Origin: Methylocystis sp. KS32
GTDB taxonomy: Bacteria > Pseudomonadota > Alphaproteobacteria > Rhizobiales > Beijerinckiaceae
Reading direction: 5' to 3'
Assembly: GCA_002862095.1 (NCBI GenBank)
Contig: PHSQ01000002.1
Location: 62,001 to 126,000, forward strand
Length of the DNA: 64,000 nt
Part shown: positions 16,686 through 26,480 of the stretch, piece by piece
Layout: each line of letters begins with the position of its first letter
Numbering within the stretch: position 1 is the first letter of the stretch
Position numbers and translations under genes: made by a program
Notes under the pieces: model-generated
The model's input: the letters and a program-made list of their open reading frames with translations, nothing else
Databases searched by the model: none
Told to the model about the DNA's origin: nothing

Positions 16686-19241
16686 ATGCCCTCGTCCGAC
16701 AAGAAACGCTCCCGATCCCCCGCGCGGGCCACGCGCGCCAAGGCGGCTAAGCCGGAGCTTGCGCCGCTCGCCCCCCATCTCGCCGCTTTGCTCAATCCTG
16801 CGCTGGTCGCGCCGGGCTTCGAGGAGGCGACGCAAGCCCCTTACGATCCCGGCGCCGTCGAGGCGCTGGACGTCGAGGAGATGCGCAAATACGGCCTCGA
16901 TCAGGTTGCGACGCCCGACGCCGCGACGCCGGGCGCCTTCGGCGGCGTGCAGGCCACCATCGACAGTCTGGATCAATTGTTGCGGCATGGCGATCCCAAT
17001 CTGCGCGACAAGGCGGCCTGGAAGCCGCATCGCCCGGAGCGGCCGCGGAAATCCGAGGGCGGGGTCAAGTTCGAACTGGTGTCGGATTATGAGCCCTGCG
17101 GCGATCAGCCTCACGCCATAGACGAGTTGGTGAAGGGCGTGGAGGCGCTGGAGCGCGATCAGGTGCTGCTCGGAGTCACGGGCTCCGGCAAGACCTTCAC
17201 AATGGCCCAGGTGATTTCGCGGATGCAGCGTCCGGCGCTGATCCTCGCGCCGAACAAAACGCTCGCCGCTCAGCTCTATGGCGAGTTCAAGAGCTTCTTT
17301 CCCAACAACGCGGTCGAATATTTCGTCTCTTATTACGACTATTACCAACCCGAGGCCTATGTGCCGCGCTCGGACACCTATATCGAGAAAGAATCCTCGG
17401 TGAACGAGCAGATCGACCGCATGCGCCACGCCGCGACGCGCGCGCTGCTGGAGCGCGACGACGTCATCATCGTCGCTTCGGTTTCCTGCATCTACGGCAT
17501 CGGCTCGGTCGAGACCTACACCGCGATGACTTTCGGCGTCACGCTCGGCGAAAAGCTCGAACAGCGCCAGTTGATCGCCGACCTCGTGGCTTTGCAATAC
17601 CGCCGCGTGCAGGCGGATTTCATCCGTGGGACTTTTCGCGTGCGCGGCGACACCGTGGACGTTTTCCCCGCGCACTACGAGGATCGCGGCTGGCGAATCA
17701 ATTTCTTCGGCGACGAAGTGGAGGGGATTTACGAGTTCGATCCTCTCACCGGCAAGAAGACCGTCGATCTCGAATTCGTGAAGGTCTACGCAAATTCGCA
17801 TTATGTGACGCCGCGCCCGACGCTGTTGCAGTCGATCAAGAGCATCAAGGAAGAACTGCGCGCGCGGCTCGACGAATTGAATCGCGTCGGCCGTATCGTC
17901 GAGGCGCAAAGGCTGGAGCAGCGCACGCGCTTCGACCTCGAAATGATGGAGGCGACCGGCTCTTGCGCCGGCATCGAGAATTACTCGCGTTATCTCACCG
18001 GCAGAAAGCCCGGCGAACCGCCGCCCACCTTGTTCGAATATCTGCCCGACAACGCGCTGGTCTTCGCCGACGAAAGCCATGTGTCAGTGCCGCAGATCGG
18101 CGGCATGTATAAAGGCGATTTCCGCCGCAAGGCGACGCTGGCCGAATATGGCTTCCGCCTGCCGTCCTGCATGGACAACCGCCCGCTGCGTTTCGAGGAG
18201 TGGGACGCGATGCGGCCGCAGACCGTCAGCGTTTCCGCGACGCCCGGCAAATGGGAGATGGAGCAGACCGGCGGCGTCTTCGTCGAGCAGGTCATTCGCC
18301 CGACGGGCCTGATCGACCCGCCGGTGGAGATACGTCCGGCGCGCGCGCAGGTCGACGATCTCTTGCACGAGGCGCGAGCGACCTCGCTCACGGGCTATCG
18401 CTCCCTCGTCACCGTGCTGACCAAGCGCATGGCCGAGGATCTCACCGAATATCTGCACGAGAATGGCGTCAGGGTGCGCTATATGCACTCCGACATCGAC
18501 ACCATCGAGCGCATAGAAATCATTCGCGATCTTCGTCTCGGCGCCTTCGATGTTCTTGTCGGCATCAATCTTTTGCGCGAAGGGCTGGATATTCCCGAAT
18601 GCGGCCTCGTGGCGATACTCGACGCCGACAAGGAAGGTTTTCTGCGTTCCGAAACCTCGCTGATCCAGACCATTGGTCGCGCCGCGCGCAATGTCGACGG
18701 GCGGGTGATCCTCTACGCCGACAAGATCACCGGCTCGATGCAGCGGGCGATGGACGAAACCAACCGGCGTCGAGCGAAGCAGCAAGCCTATAACGCCGAG
18801 CATGGCATTACGCCCGCCTCGATCAAGCGCGGCATCGCCGACATTCTGGGTTCGGTCGCCGAGCAGGACCACCTCACCGTCGAGACCGGCGTCGATCTCG
18901 CGCCGGGGCATAATTTCCAGGCCGTGCTGGCCGATCTGGAAAAGCGGATGAAGGCGGCGGCCGCCGATCTCGCCTTCGAGGAGGCGGCAAGGCTGCGCGA
19001 CGAAATCCAGCGCCTGCAAAAGGCGGAGCTTTTGGCCGAGGCGGGGCCGCTGAAATATATTTCGAGCGCGAGGCGCGACGGGGGCGGCGAGATCGCGGGC
19101 ACGCGGGCGCGAAAACCCACCGACGCCGATATGGGGCCGCACAACTTCGGCGGCGGCGAGGCGCGCCCGCTGGGGAGGCCGGCGCCAAGGTCGACCATGG
19201 GCAAGCCGGGGACAAGAGCGGTGAAGGGGAAGGCGAAGTGA
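16686..19241 (+). CDS. uvrB: Excinuclease ABC subunit B with long N-terminal extension
   Basis: DNA-damage recognition helicase of nucleotide excision repair; works with UvrA and UvrC. The 851-residue product has Walker A GVTGSGKT at about residues 163-170 (near residue 40 in E. coli), the damage-probing beta-hairpin [12 protein letters not shown], helicase motif DESH, motif [10 protein letters not shown] and a C-terminal UvrB-UvrC interaction helix (about 755-780, [15 protein letters not shown]). The first ~120 residues, Ala/Lys/Pro-rich then [21 protein letters not shown], have no E. coli counterpart. The ATG at 16686 is the first plausible start. No LexA box was found upstream. Confidence 0.95.
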   Translation: MPSSDKKRSRSPARATRAKAAKPELAPLAPHLAALLNPALVAPGFEEATQAPYDPGAVEALDVEEMRKYGLDQVATPDAATPGAFGGVQATIDSLDQLLRHGDPNLRDKAAWKPHRPERPRKSEGGVKFELVSDYEPCGDQPHAIDELVKGVEALERDQVLLGVTGSGKTFTMAQVISRMQRPALILAPNKTLAAQLYGEFKSFFPNNAVEYFVSYYDYYQPEAYVPRSDTYIEKESSVNEQIDRMRHAATRALLERDDVIIVASVSCIYGIGSVETYTAMTFGVTLGEKLEQRQLIADLVALQYRRVQADFIRGTFRVRGDTVDVFPAHYEDRGWRINFFGDEVEGIYEFDPLTGKKTVDLEFVKVYANSHYVTPRPTLLQSIKSIKEELRARLDELNRVGRIVEAQRLEQRTRFDLEMMEATGSCAGIENYSRYLTGRKPGEPPPTLFEYLPDNALVFADESHVSVPQIGGMYKGDFRRKATLAEYGFRLPSCMDNRPLRFEEWDAMRPQTVSVSATPGKWEMEQTGGVFVEQVIRPTGLIDPPVEIRPARAQVDDLLHEARATSLTGYRSLVTVLTKRMAEDLTEYLHENGVRVRYMHSDIDTIERIEIIRDLRLGAFDVLVGINLLREGLDIPECGLVAILDADKEGFLRSETSLIQTIGRAARNVDGRVILYADKITGSMQRAMDETNRRRAKQQAYNAEHGITPASIKRGIADILGSVAEQDHLTVETGVDLAPGHNFQAVLADLEKRMKAAAADLAFEEAARLRDEIQRLQKAELLAEAGPLKYISSARRDGGGEIAGTRARKPTDADMGPHNFGGGEARPLGRPAPRSTMGKPGTRAVKGKAK

Positions 19242-19350
19242 GAGGATTACACCTGCCCGCGCAACCAACTATTCAGGCTGCTCGCCAGAGCGATTCCTCA
19301 ATCATCCCCTCATTTTCAATCCACGGCGAGCACGGCGGCAGTCACTGAGT

Positions 19351-19596
19351 TCCGCCGGCGGGGCGCTGCTGTTCCACCTGCTGAGCAAGCTCTACGAGCG
19401 AACCAGCGTCATCATCACGACGAACCTCAGCTTCGGCGAATGGGCCGCCGTCGTCGGAGACGCCAAGATGACGACGGCCCTGCTCGATCGCCTCACTCAC
19501 CGCCGCCATATCCTCGAAACCGGAAACGACAGCTTCCGATTCAAGGACAGCTCGGCAAAGGCGGACAAACCAGCCAAGGAGAAGCCCAAAACTTGA
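19351..19596 (+). pseudogene. istB: Remnant of IS21-family helper ATPase gene istB (last 81 codons)
   Basis: The frame from 19351 to TGA 19594-19596 reads SAGGALLFHLLSKLYERTS, VIITTNLSFGEWAAVVGDAK and MTTALLDRLTHRRHILETGN, which is the C-terminal part of IstB, the AAA+ helper of IS21 transposition. The Walker motifs and all N-terminal sequence are absent. The tail ends Lys/Pro-rich. The preceding bases show no istB similarity, so only the 3' end survives. It lies between uvrB and guaA and cannot be functional. Confidence 0.85.
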
Positions 19597-19690
19597 CGAA
19601 CGACTGACCCGCAAGCCATCTTCAACCCGGGTCAGTTCTCAATGGAAATCCCGGGTCAAATCGCGGCGGAAATCGACAATGTCGGTTTCT
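19597..19690 (+). mobile_element. IS21-type terminal end with paired direct repeats
   Basis: Downstream of the istB fragment, two related copies of about 22 bases follow: GGGTCAGTTCTCAATGGAAATC (in two parts: 19629-19639, 19640-19650) and GGGTCAAATC...GGAAATC (19653-19674). Repeated GGGTCA-N-GGAAATC units are typical of IS21 ends. The other end of the element is not seen nearby. Confidence 0.7.
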
Positions 19691-19724
19691 GGGGTGCTGC
19701 GGGATACCCCAGGAATGGCTAGAA

Positions 19725-21323
19725 TCATTCCCACTCGATCGTCCCCGGCGGCTTGCTGGTCACATCGTAAACCACCCGGTTCACGCCCTTCACCTCATTG
19801 ATGATGCGCGTCGCGGTCCGCCCCAAAAAGCCCATGTCGAAGGGATAGAAATCCGCCGTCATGCCGTCGGTGCTGGTCACGGCGCGCAGGGCGCAGACGT
19901 AATCGTACGTGCGGCCGTCGCCCATCACGCCGACGCTGCGCACCGGCAGCAGCGCCGCGAAGGCCTGCCAGATTTCGTCGTACAATCCCGCCTTGCGGAT
20001 TTCGTCGAGATAGACCGCGTCGGCCTTGCGCAGAATGTCGAGTTTTTCGCGCGTGATCTTGCCGGGGCAGCGGATGGCGAGGCCCGGCCCCGGAAAGGGA
20101 TGGCGTCCGACGAAGGCCTCGGGCAGGCCGAGTTCGCGGCCGAGCGCGCGCACTTCATCCTTGAAAAGTTCGCGCAATGGCTCGACCAGCGCCATGTTCA
20201 TGCGCTCGGGCAGGCCGCCGACATTGTGATGCGATTTGATCGTCACCGAAGGCCCGCCGGTGAAGGAGACGCTTTCGATCACGTCGGGGTAGAGCGTGCC
20301 CTGCGCCAGAAACTTCGGCGCGCCGCGCTTGTCCCGCGCGATCTTTTGCGCCTCGGCCTCGAAGGTTTCGATGAACAGGCGGCCAATGGTCTTGCGCTTC
20401 GTCTCGGGGTCTTCGACGTCTTCCAGCGCGTCAATGAACAGATCCTGCGCCTCGACGTGATGCAGCGGGATGTTGTAGTGGTCGCGAAACAGCGTGACGA
20501 CTTCCTCGGCCTCGCCCTGTCTAAGCATGCCGTGGTCGACGAAGACGCAGGTGAGCGCGTCGCCGATGGCCTCGTGGATCAGCACGGCGGCGACGGCGCT
20601 GTCGACGCCGCCCGAAAGCCCGCACAGCACACGCCCGTCGCCGACCTGCGCGCGAATGGCCTTGACCGCCTCCTGGCGGAAGGCGGCCATGGTCCAGTCG
20701 GATTTCAGCCCGGCGACCTTATGGACGAAATTGGAAATGAGCTTCGCGCCGTCGGGCGTGTGCACGACTTCGAGGTGGAATTGCACGCCGTAATAGCGCC
20801 GCGCCTCGTCGGCGATGGCGGCCATCGGCGCGTTTTCCGATTTCGCGATGACCTTGAAGCCCTCGGGCAGGCGGGTGACGCGATCGCCGTGGCTCATCCA
20901 CACCGGATATTTTTTGCCCTGTCGCCAAACGCCGTCGAAGAGGGCGCTCGCCGCTATCGCTTCGACATCGGCGCGGCCAAATTCGCGATGGTGGCCGGCC
21001 TCGACCTTGCCGCCGAGTTGTTCGGCGAGAAGCTGCTCGCCGTAGCAGATGGCGAGAATGGGGACGCCGGAGTCGAAGATCGCCTTGGGCGCGCGGGGCG
21101 AGCCTTCGTCCGTGACGGAGCAGGGGCCGCCGGAAAGGATCACCGCCTTGGGCCTTATCTCCAAAAATGCCTTTTCGGCGCTTTGGAAGGGTGCGATCTC
21201 GCAATAGACGCCCGCCTCGCGCACGCGCCGGGCGATCAATTGGGTCACTTGCGAGCCGAAGTCGACGATCAGCGTCTTGTCGTGGCGATCGGCGATCTGG
21301 TGATGAAAGTCGTCGGCGTTCAT
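19725..21323 (-). CDS. guaA: GMP synthase (glutamine-hydrolysing)
   Basis: Converts XMP to GMP using ATP and glutamine. The 532-residue protein has the class I amidotransferase domain first (nucleophile Cys at about 93 in AICYGEQ; His/Glu in [11 protein letters not shown]) and then the ATP pyrophosphatase domain (P-loop SGGVDS near 243) and the GMP synthase C-terminal dimerisation domain ending KPPGTIEWE. The ATG at 21323 is used; a TTG four codons earlier is the only extension. It is convergent with the IS21 remnant and follows rsmB on the same strand with a 69-bp gap. Confidence 0.96.
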   Translation of the reverse strand: MNADDFHHQIADRHDKTLIVDFGSQVTQLIARRVREAGVYCEIAPFQSAEKAFLEIRPKAVILSGGPCSVTDEGSPRAPKAIFDSGVPILAICYGEQLLAEQLGGKVEAGHHREFGRADVEAIAASALFDGVWRQGKKYPVWMSHGDRVTRLPEGFKVIAKSENAPMAAIADEARRYYGVQFHLEVVHTPDGAKLISNFVHKVAGLKSDWTMAAFRQEAVKAIRAQVGDGRVLCGLSGGVDSAVAAVLIHEAIGDALTCVFVDHGMLRQGEAEEVVTLFRDHYNIPLHHVEAQDLFIDALEDVEDPETKRKTIGRLFIETFEAEAQKIARDKRGAPKFLAQGTLYPDVIESVSFTGGPSVTIKSHHNVGGLPERMNMALVEPLRELFKDEVRALGRELGLPEAFVGRHPFPGPGLAIRCPGKITREKLDILRKADAVYLDEIRKAGLYDEIWQAFAALLPVRSVGVMGDGRTYDYVCALRAVTSTDGMTADFYPFDMGFLGRTATRIINEVKGVNRVVYDVTSKPPGTIEWE

Positions 21324-21392
21324 GGCGCGTCCCAATGTGGCGCCCTCGGCGGGCGTCGGAATTTCGAGCCTGACTTAAGAGAAGGCGCGGCG

Positions 21393-22694
21393 CTAGACAA
21401 CATCGCCTTTTTGCAACGCGGCGACGAAAAAGCCGTCCGTGCCCGAGACGAGCGGCGAGAAACGCAGCCCGATCCCGTGAGGCGAGCCGAAGCGCGAGAG
21501 TTCCTGGAGGCCAGCTTTCGCCGCGATCTCGTCCGCGGGCAGGGCGGAAAAGGCCGGATGCGCGCGCAGAAACTCGCTCACCTGGTCCTCGTTCTCTTCC
21601 TTAAGCAGCGAGCAGGTCACATAGACGATGCGGCCTTTCGGTTTCACGAAACGAACTGCCTTCTCGAGCAATTCGCGCTGGTCTTTCTGCCGTTGCTCCA
21701 GCGCGCCGGAGGCGAGCCGCCATTTTGCGTCGGGATGCCGACGCCAGGTTCCGGTTCCGGTGCAGGGCGCGTCGATGAGCACGATGTCGCAGCGACCCTC
21801 GAGATCGGCGAGCACATCGGCCTTGCCGCGCGGCGCGCGCACCTGAACATTGCGGGCTCCGGCGCGCTCCAGCCGCTCATGAATCGGCATGAGCCGGCGG
21901 CCGTCGCCGTCATAGGCGTATATCTGGCCGCGGTTATGCGTCTGCGCGGCCAAGGCCAGCGTCTTGCCGCCGCCCCCGGCGCAAAGATCGAGGATTTGGT
22001 TCCCCGGCTCGGCGCCGCAGAGGAGAGACGCGAGTTGCGAGCCCTCGTCCTGCGTCTCGACGAGACCCTTCACATAGGTGGTTTCCGCCGCCAAAGCCGG
22101 GCCGCGCCCGTCGGAGCCGGGAAATATGCGAAGCCCCAGAGGGGAAAGAGGCGTCGGTTTCGGATCGAGATGGGCGAGCTTCTCCAGCGCCTGACCGCGC
22201 GACCCCTTGAGAAGATTGACGCGCAAATCCACCGGCGCTCTCGTGGCGAGCGCCGCGCCCTCGGCAGCGGCCGCCGTCCCGAGCGATTCTTCGAACTTTT
22301 GGCTCAGCCATTCCGGGTAGTCTCCGCGCACATGGGCGGGGGCGTCTTCGATCGTTTGGCGCTCCAGCCGCTCGCGCTCCTGCAAGGTCAGCGGGGCAGG
22401 GGCATGGCCTTCACCTGAAAACAGGGCGGCGATGAGGTCGACGGTCAAGCCGCGCGCCTCGCGCAAGGCGCCGATCATGATCGCGCGGGCGCTGCTCTCG
22501 CCCATGAGAAAAGCTGCTGAAGCGCGTTTTCTCAGGGCGTCGAAAACGAGGCTGGAGATCGCGGCGCGGTCCTTGGACCCAGCGAAACGATGGGACAATC
22601 CCCATTCCTTGATAACGTCTCCGGCGGGACGCCGATTGTCGGCGAGCTTTTCCAGAATCTCAATCGCGGCGGAAACTTGGGCGGCGGGGGTCAT
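21393..22694 (-). CDS. rsmB: RsmB/NOP2-family 16S rRNA (cytosine-C5) methyltransferase
   Basis: A 433-residue SAM-dependent methyltransferase. An N-terminal NusB-like helical domain (residues 1-130) is followed by the methyltransferase domain with SAM-binding LDLCAGGGGKTLALA and the catalytic segments DAPCTGTGTWRRHP (Cys in motif IV) and YVTCSLLKEEN (nucleophile Cys in motif VI). Both Cys of the RsmB/F mechanism are therefore present. The start at ATG 22694 is preceded by AAAGG and gives the usual N-terminus; the frame is open 25 codons further upstream. Confidence 0.9.
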   Translation of the reverse strand: MTPAAQVSAAIEILEKLADNRRPAGDVIKEWGLSHRFAGSKDRAAISSLVFDALRKRASAAFLMGESSARAIMIGALREARGLTVDLIAALFSGEGHAPAPLTLQERERLERQTIEDAPAHVRGDYPEWLSQKFEESLGTAAAAEGAALATRAPVDLRVNLLKGSRGQALEKLAHLDPKPTPLSPLGLRIFPGSDGRGPALAAETTYVKGLVETQDEGSQLASLLCGAEPGNQILDLCAGGGGKTLALAAQTHNRGQIYAYDGDGRRLMPIHERLERAGARNVQVRAPRGKADVLADLEGRCDIVLIDAPCTGTGTWRRHPDAKWRLASGALEQRQKDQRELLEKAVRFVKPKGRIVYVTCSLLKEENEDQVSEFLRAHPAFSALPADEIAAKAGLQELSRFGSPHGIGLRFSPLVSGTDGFFVAALQKGDVV

Positions 22695-22944
22695 GGGGCC
22701 TTTCGGGCTTTGGCGCAAGGGCGGCGGCCAAGGACCGCGCCTCCTCGATAACCAACAAAGCTGTCTCACAGAGCGCGGGCGAATTGCAACCGTCCCGGCG
22801 ACAAAGATGTGAAAAGCGGCTCACACGGAGCAATCCATGGCGCGCATTTGGGCAGGAGCAGCCAAGGACATCATGTTAAAACAAAGCTGAAAAAGCAGCG
22901 AAATGGGCTGATTAGCCGCCTTTCCCAAGCCTCGCTGGAGGGAC

Positions 22945-23100
22945 TTGAATAAAAAACCTAGCTCCGTCGCGCTCTTATTGCTTCGCGCCCTGGCAGCCTG
23001 CGCAACACAGCCGCCGCCCGATCTGACGCCGCCCCAAAAAAGCCCGCCGACGCCAAGATGCAACTCGAGTCGGGTCGGCAATTTTAAGCCCGCTGCCTAA
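22945..23100 (+). CDS. Possible small lipoprotein (51 residues, TTG start)
   Basis: The frame starts TTG at 22945 after GGAGGG. It reads a basic start, a hydrophobic run, a lipobox-like LAAC and then a Pro-rich tail (ATQPPPDLTPPQKSPP). This resembles tiny lipoproteins of the LptM type. Against it: the start is non-ATG, the ribosome site is very close and the hydrophobic run contains an Arg. The TAA stop lies in the CTAA target duplication of the adjacent B element. It could be chance. Confidence 0.3.
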   Translation: MNKKPSSVALLLLRALAACATQPPPDLTPPQKSPPTPRCNSSRVGNFKPAA

Positions 23101-23258
23101 TCCTACTGCGTCATGAACGAATTTGTCGGCGGTTTCGTCATTGCGAGCCGAAGGCGTGGCAATCCAGGGGGCTGGCGCGGCTTAAGGATTGTTTCGCTGC
23201 GCTCGCAATGACGGGCGCTGGCCCGGCCCCAGGCCGCTTCGTGACGCAGTAGAACTAA
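23097..23258 (-). mobile_element. B-family element between glpX and rsmB
   Basis: Reverse-oriented copy, body 23101-23254 (154 bp), ends TCCTACTGCGTCATGAAC and TTCGTGACGCAGTAGAA, flanked by CTAA at 23097-23100 and 23255-23258. It has the same inner palindromic core as the array copies. Confidence 0.88.
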
Positions 23259-23274
23259 TCGCCTCCGTAATTCG

Positions 23275-24267
23275 TCAATCCTGAAGCCTGTCGGCGCGGT
23301 GTTCGGCGCGAATGCGCCGCACCGTGCCGGTGTAGGAGTGATAGACCACGGTTTCAGTGGCGATCATCGCTTTTCCAAAGCCCACGCCTTCCAGAAGCGG
23401 GCCTTCGGTGACGCCGGTGGCGCAGACAATCACGTCGCCGCTGGCGAGGTCGGTCATGTCGTATTTTTTGTATGGGTTCTCGATCCCGGCCGCTTCGACG
23501 CGGGCCAGTTCCGCGCTCGAATTGAATGCCAGTCGCCCCTGCATCTGCCCGCCGACGCAGCGCAGCGCTCCGGCCGCCAATACGCCCTCGCGGGCGCCGC
23601 CGCGCCCTAGGAAGATATCGACCCCGGTTTGTCGCGACTGAGCGGTGAGAATGACGCCGGCGACGTCGCCATCGGAAATCAATCTTACGCTCGCCCCCGC
23701 CGCACGGCATTTTTCAATCAGCTCGGTATGGCGCGGGCGATCGAGGACGCAAACCGTGATGTCGCCGCATTTGACGTTTTTCGCGTGCGCCAGCGCCTCG
23801 ATATTCTCTCGCGGTTCGCGGTCGAGATCGACGAGGCCGGCCGGATAGCCCGGACCTATGGCGATTTTGTCCATATAGACTTCGGGCGTGCGAAGAAGGG
23901 AACCGGCCTTCGCCATCGCGATTGCCGAAATGGCGCCAGGCATGTCCTTCGCGCACAGCGTCGAGCCTTCGAGAGGCGCGACGGCGAGATCCAGCAGGGG
24001 GCCTTTACCGGCGCCCACGCTTTGGCCGAGACCTAGTGGCGAGGGCGGGGAGCCATGTTCGCTCTCCCCGATCACGACTGACGCCAGGATCGGCAGACGG
24101 TCCAGTTCCGCTCTCATGGCCCGCGCCGCCGCGCGGTCCGCCGCCATTTCGTCGCCTCGTCCACGAAGACGAGCGGCCGCCACCGCGCCGCGCTCCGTGA
24201 CGCGCGCCAGCGCGAGGGCCAGAAAGCGTTCGATGGAGGGCTCGTCGACGAAGGTTTTTCGAACCAA
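23275..24267 (-). CDS. glpX: GlpX-like class II fructose-1,6-bisphosphatase homologue with altered active-site motifs
   Basis: The 330-residue protein aligns along its length with GlpX: GRGDEMAADRAA (residues 36-47), PEVYMDKIAIGP, and the C-terminal GVTEGPLLEGV. However, the conserved GEGExDEAPM motif reads GESEHGSPPS (67-76) and the conserved DPLEGT reads APLEGS (97-102). From the E. coli enzyme I recall that the Asp residues of both motifs bind metal and are needed for catalysis, so activity is doubtful. The start is TTG at 24267 with GGGAG upstream. It follows hom on the same strand with a 36-bp gap, the usual hom-glpX order. Confidence 0.85.
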   Translation of the reverse strand: MVRKTFVDEPSIERFLALALARVTERGAVAAARLRGRGDEMAADRAAARAMRAELDRLPILASVVIGESEHGSPPSPLGLGQSVGAGKGPLLDLAVAPLEGSTLCAKDMPGAISAIAMAKAGSLLRTPEVYMDKIAIGPGYPAGLVDLDREPRENIEALAHAKNVKCGDITVCVLDRPRHTELIEKCRAAGASVRLISDGDVAGVILTAQSRQTGVDIFLGRGGAREGVLAAGALRCVGGQMQGRLAFNSSAELARVEAAGIENPYKKYDMTDLASGDVIVCATGVTEGPLLEGVGFGKAMIATETVVYHSYTGTVRRIRAEHRADRLQD

Positions 24268-24303
24268 GCTTCTCTCCCGGAATTGCTTACCGAGAGCGGG
24301 GAG

Positions 24304-25614
24304 CTATTCCCGCTCTATGCGAATGACCTGAGCCGGCGCTTTGATTTTTCCGTCGCGGTAGATGGCGTCCAGCGCCTCTCGCACCAGATGTTCGCTGGTG
24401 GCGTGAGTGATGAGAATGACGCCCACGGGCGCGCCGTCTTCCCGGTCGGAGCCGCGGCGACCGCCATGCTGCATGATGCTTTCCAGCGAAATGCCGCGTT
24501 CGGCCATGCGCGTCGCGATGCCGGCGAAAGCGCCGGGCACGTCCGGCACCGCCAGCCGGATGTAATAGCCGCCCTCATGTCGCCGCATGGGAGCGCGGAC
24601 CAGCGCCGATAGCGCCATGGTGGGCACGCCGAATGGCGCGGATCTCACCCCCCTCGCGATGTCCGCGATGTCGGCGACCACGGCCGAAGCCGTAGCGTCT
24701 CCGCCCGCTCCCGGACCGACGAGCGTGAGTTCATGCACCGCGTCCGCGTCGATGGTCACGGCGTTCAGAACGCCCATGACCTCGGCGATGGGGCTCGACT
24801 TGCGCACCATCGTCGGATGCACTCTTTGCTCAACCCCGTCCGGCGTGCGCTGCGCCACTCCCAACAGCTTGATGCGGAAGCCGAGTTCCGCCGCGGCCTC
24901 GATATCGGCGAGGGTGACGCGCTCGATGCCTTCGATGTCGATCGCATCGGGTGCGATTTTCACGCCGAAGGCCAGCGCCGCGAGAATCGAGAGCTTATGG
25001 GCCGTGTCGAAACCGCCGATGTCGAAGGTGGGATCGGCCTCGGCGTATCCAAGCCTTTGCGCCTCTTTGAGGCATTGCCCGAATGACAAGCCCTCCCGCT
25101 CCATTCGCGAGAGGATGTAATTGCAAGTGCCGTTGAGGATGCCATAGACTCGTTGGATCGAGTTGCCGGCGAGTCCCTCGCGCAACGTCTTTACGATTGG
25201 TATGCCCCCGGCGACCGAAGCCTCAAAAGCCAGCGCGACACGTTTTTCCTCGGCCAGCGCGGCAAGAGCCAACCCATGAGCGGCCAATAGCGCCTTGTTG
25301 GCGGTCACGACCGACTTGCCGTGCGAAAGCGCGGTCTCCACGCTCTCGCGAGCCGGCCCCTCGGCGCCGCCGATCAGCTCCACGAACAGATCGATTTGAG
25401 GCGAGGCGGCGAGCGCCGCGGGGTCGCTGAAAAATTCGCGGCCCGAAAGATCGGCGTCGCGCTCTTTTCCGGGGTTTCGCGCCGAATAGGCTGTTACCAC
25501 GATGTTTCGGCCCGTCCGGGAGGCTAGGGCCTCTCCTTGCCGCGTGAGTAGGCGCGCAACGGCCGCGCCGACCGTGCCGACTCCGGCGACGCCGACACGC
25601 AAAGTATCAGACAT
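24304..25614 (-). CDS. hom: Homoserine dehydrogenase
   Basis: Reduces aspartate semialdehyde to homoserine, the branch toward threonine and methionine. The 436-residue protein has the N-terminal Rossmann motif GVAGVGTVGAAVARLL, the central catalytic segment (GGIPIVKTLREGLAGN, YGILNGTCNYIL, GYAEADPTFDI) and a C-terminal ACT domain (about residues 350-430, VPDVPGAFAGIATRM) that normally mediates threonine feedback. It is upstream of glpX in a likely two-gene operon. Confidence 0.95.
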   Translation of the reverse strand: MSDTLRVGVAGVGTVGAAVARLLTRQGEALASRTGRNIVVTAYSARNPGKERDADLSGREFFSDPAALAASPQIDLFVELIGGAEGPARESVETALSHGKSVVTANKALLAAHGLALAALAEEKRVALAFEASVAGGIPIVKTLREGLAGNSIQRVYGILNGTCNYILSRMEREGLSFGQCLKEAQRLGYAEADPTFDIGGFDTAHKLSILAALAFGVKIAPDAIDIEGIERVTLADIEAAAELGFRIKLLGVAQRTPDGVEQRVHPTMVRKSSPIAEVMGVLNAVTIDADAVHELTLVGPGAGGDATASAVVADIADIARGVRSAPFGVPTMALSALVRAPMRRHEGGYYIRLAVPDVPGAFAGIATRMAERGISLESIMQHGGRRGSDREDGAPVGVILITHATSEHLVREALDAIYRDGKIKAPAQVIRIERE

Positions 25615-25888
25615 GGCGATCTTTCGTATGGAAAACCAATGACCGGACCAGAGATGGCGCGGCAGGCGGACTTTTGCCTGATTTTCCCGAAGCGATCAAG
25701 AATATCGCCTTTGACGGCCGCCCTGGCCGCGCCGTCGAGCCACATCACCCTGGCTGACTTCGCCCGAGCCTGTCCTTGTTTTCCTTCAATCGGGCCATAA
25801 CTTTATCGTTGATGGCGCGGCGACGCTCGCGCCAGCGTGCGGTCAGAATTGTCGGTGACGGGCGCGGAACAAAAAGGAGAGGGCTGAA

Positions 25889-26452
25889 ATGCGAGTTTTT
25901 TTAAGGCTCGGATGGGCGAGCGCGCGGCGTGCGCTTTACGGGGCCGTTTTAGTGGCGGCGTTTGCGCCGGCGGCGGCTTCGGCCGGCGACAGAACCGGCG
26001 TGTTGCAATGCCGCCTCTCCGGGAACAACATCTCCATTCTCGTCGAGAACCAGACGCTGGACTGCCTCTTTCAGGATGACGACGAAGGCGCGCATCCCAC
26101 CCATTACGTCGGTAAGCTGACCAAGGTCGGCGCTAATATCACCGTCAACGGGCCGGGCGAAGTCGCTTGGGGCGTCGTGGCGACCACGGATAAAATCGGA
26201 CCGGGGGCGCTGGCGGGGGATTACGCCGGACCCAGCGCCTCGGCCAGAGTGGGCGTCGGCGGCGGCGGAGCGCTCCTCGTCGGCGGCTCCGACAACACGT
26301 TTTCTCTACAGCCCCTCGAGATCGAAGCGGGCGCGGGGCTTGGCTTCACGGTGGGCGTGGAGAATCTCTCCCTGGCCTATGCTCCGGAAACTCCTATCCC
26401 GCTCTTCAAGCCCCATGTGAAGCGCCACAAACATCACCATGTTCAGGGCTGA
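25889..26452 (+). CDS. DUF992-domain periplasmic protein
   Basis: A 187-residue exported protein of unknown function, typical of Hyphomicrobiales. A signal peptide ends in AAASA. The mature domain has DRTGVLQCRLSGN, QTLDCLF, YVGKLTKVG, GEVAWGVVA, GALAGDYAG, GVGGGGALLVGG and SLQPLEIE, the ordered motifs of DUF992, with one Cys pair. The C-terminal tail is His/Lys-rich (KRHKHHHVQG), a possible metal-binding tail not usual for the family as I know it. AGGAG precedes the ATG. It is convergent with the SDR gene. Confidence 0.88.
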   Translation: MRVFLRLGWASARRALYGAVLVAAFAPAAASAGDRTGVLQCRLSGNNISILVENQTLDCLFQDDDEGAHPTHYVGKLTKVGANITVNGPGEVAWGVVATTDKIGPGALAGDYAGPSASARVGVGGGGALLVGGSDNTFSLQPLEIEAGAGLGFTVGVENLSLAYAPETPIPLFKPHVKRHKHHHVQG

Positions 26453-26480
26453 TGTCGCCAATCGGCTGACGGGCGGGCGC

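Noticed and set aside
16242..18080. 612-codon minus-strand open frame
   Set aside because: It is antisense to uvrB and crosses the divergent promoter region.
20100..22418. 772-codon plus-strand open frame
   Set aside because: It is antisense to guaA and rsmB, whose motifs are intact; long antisense frames are expected at this GC content.
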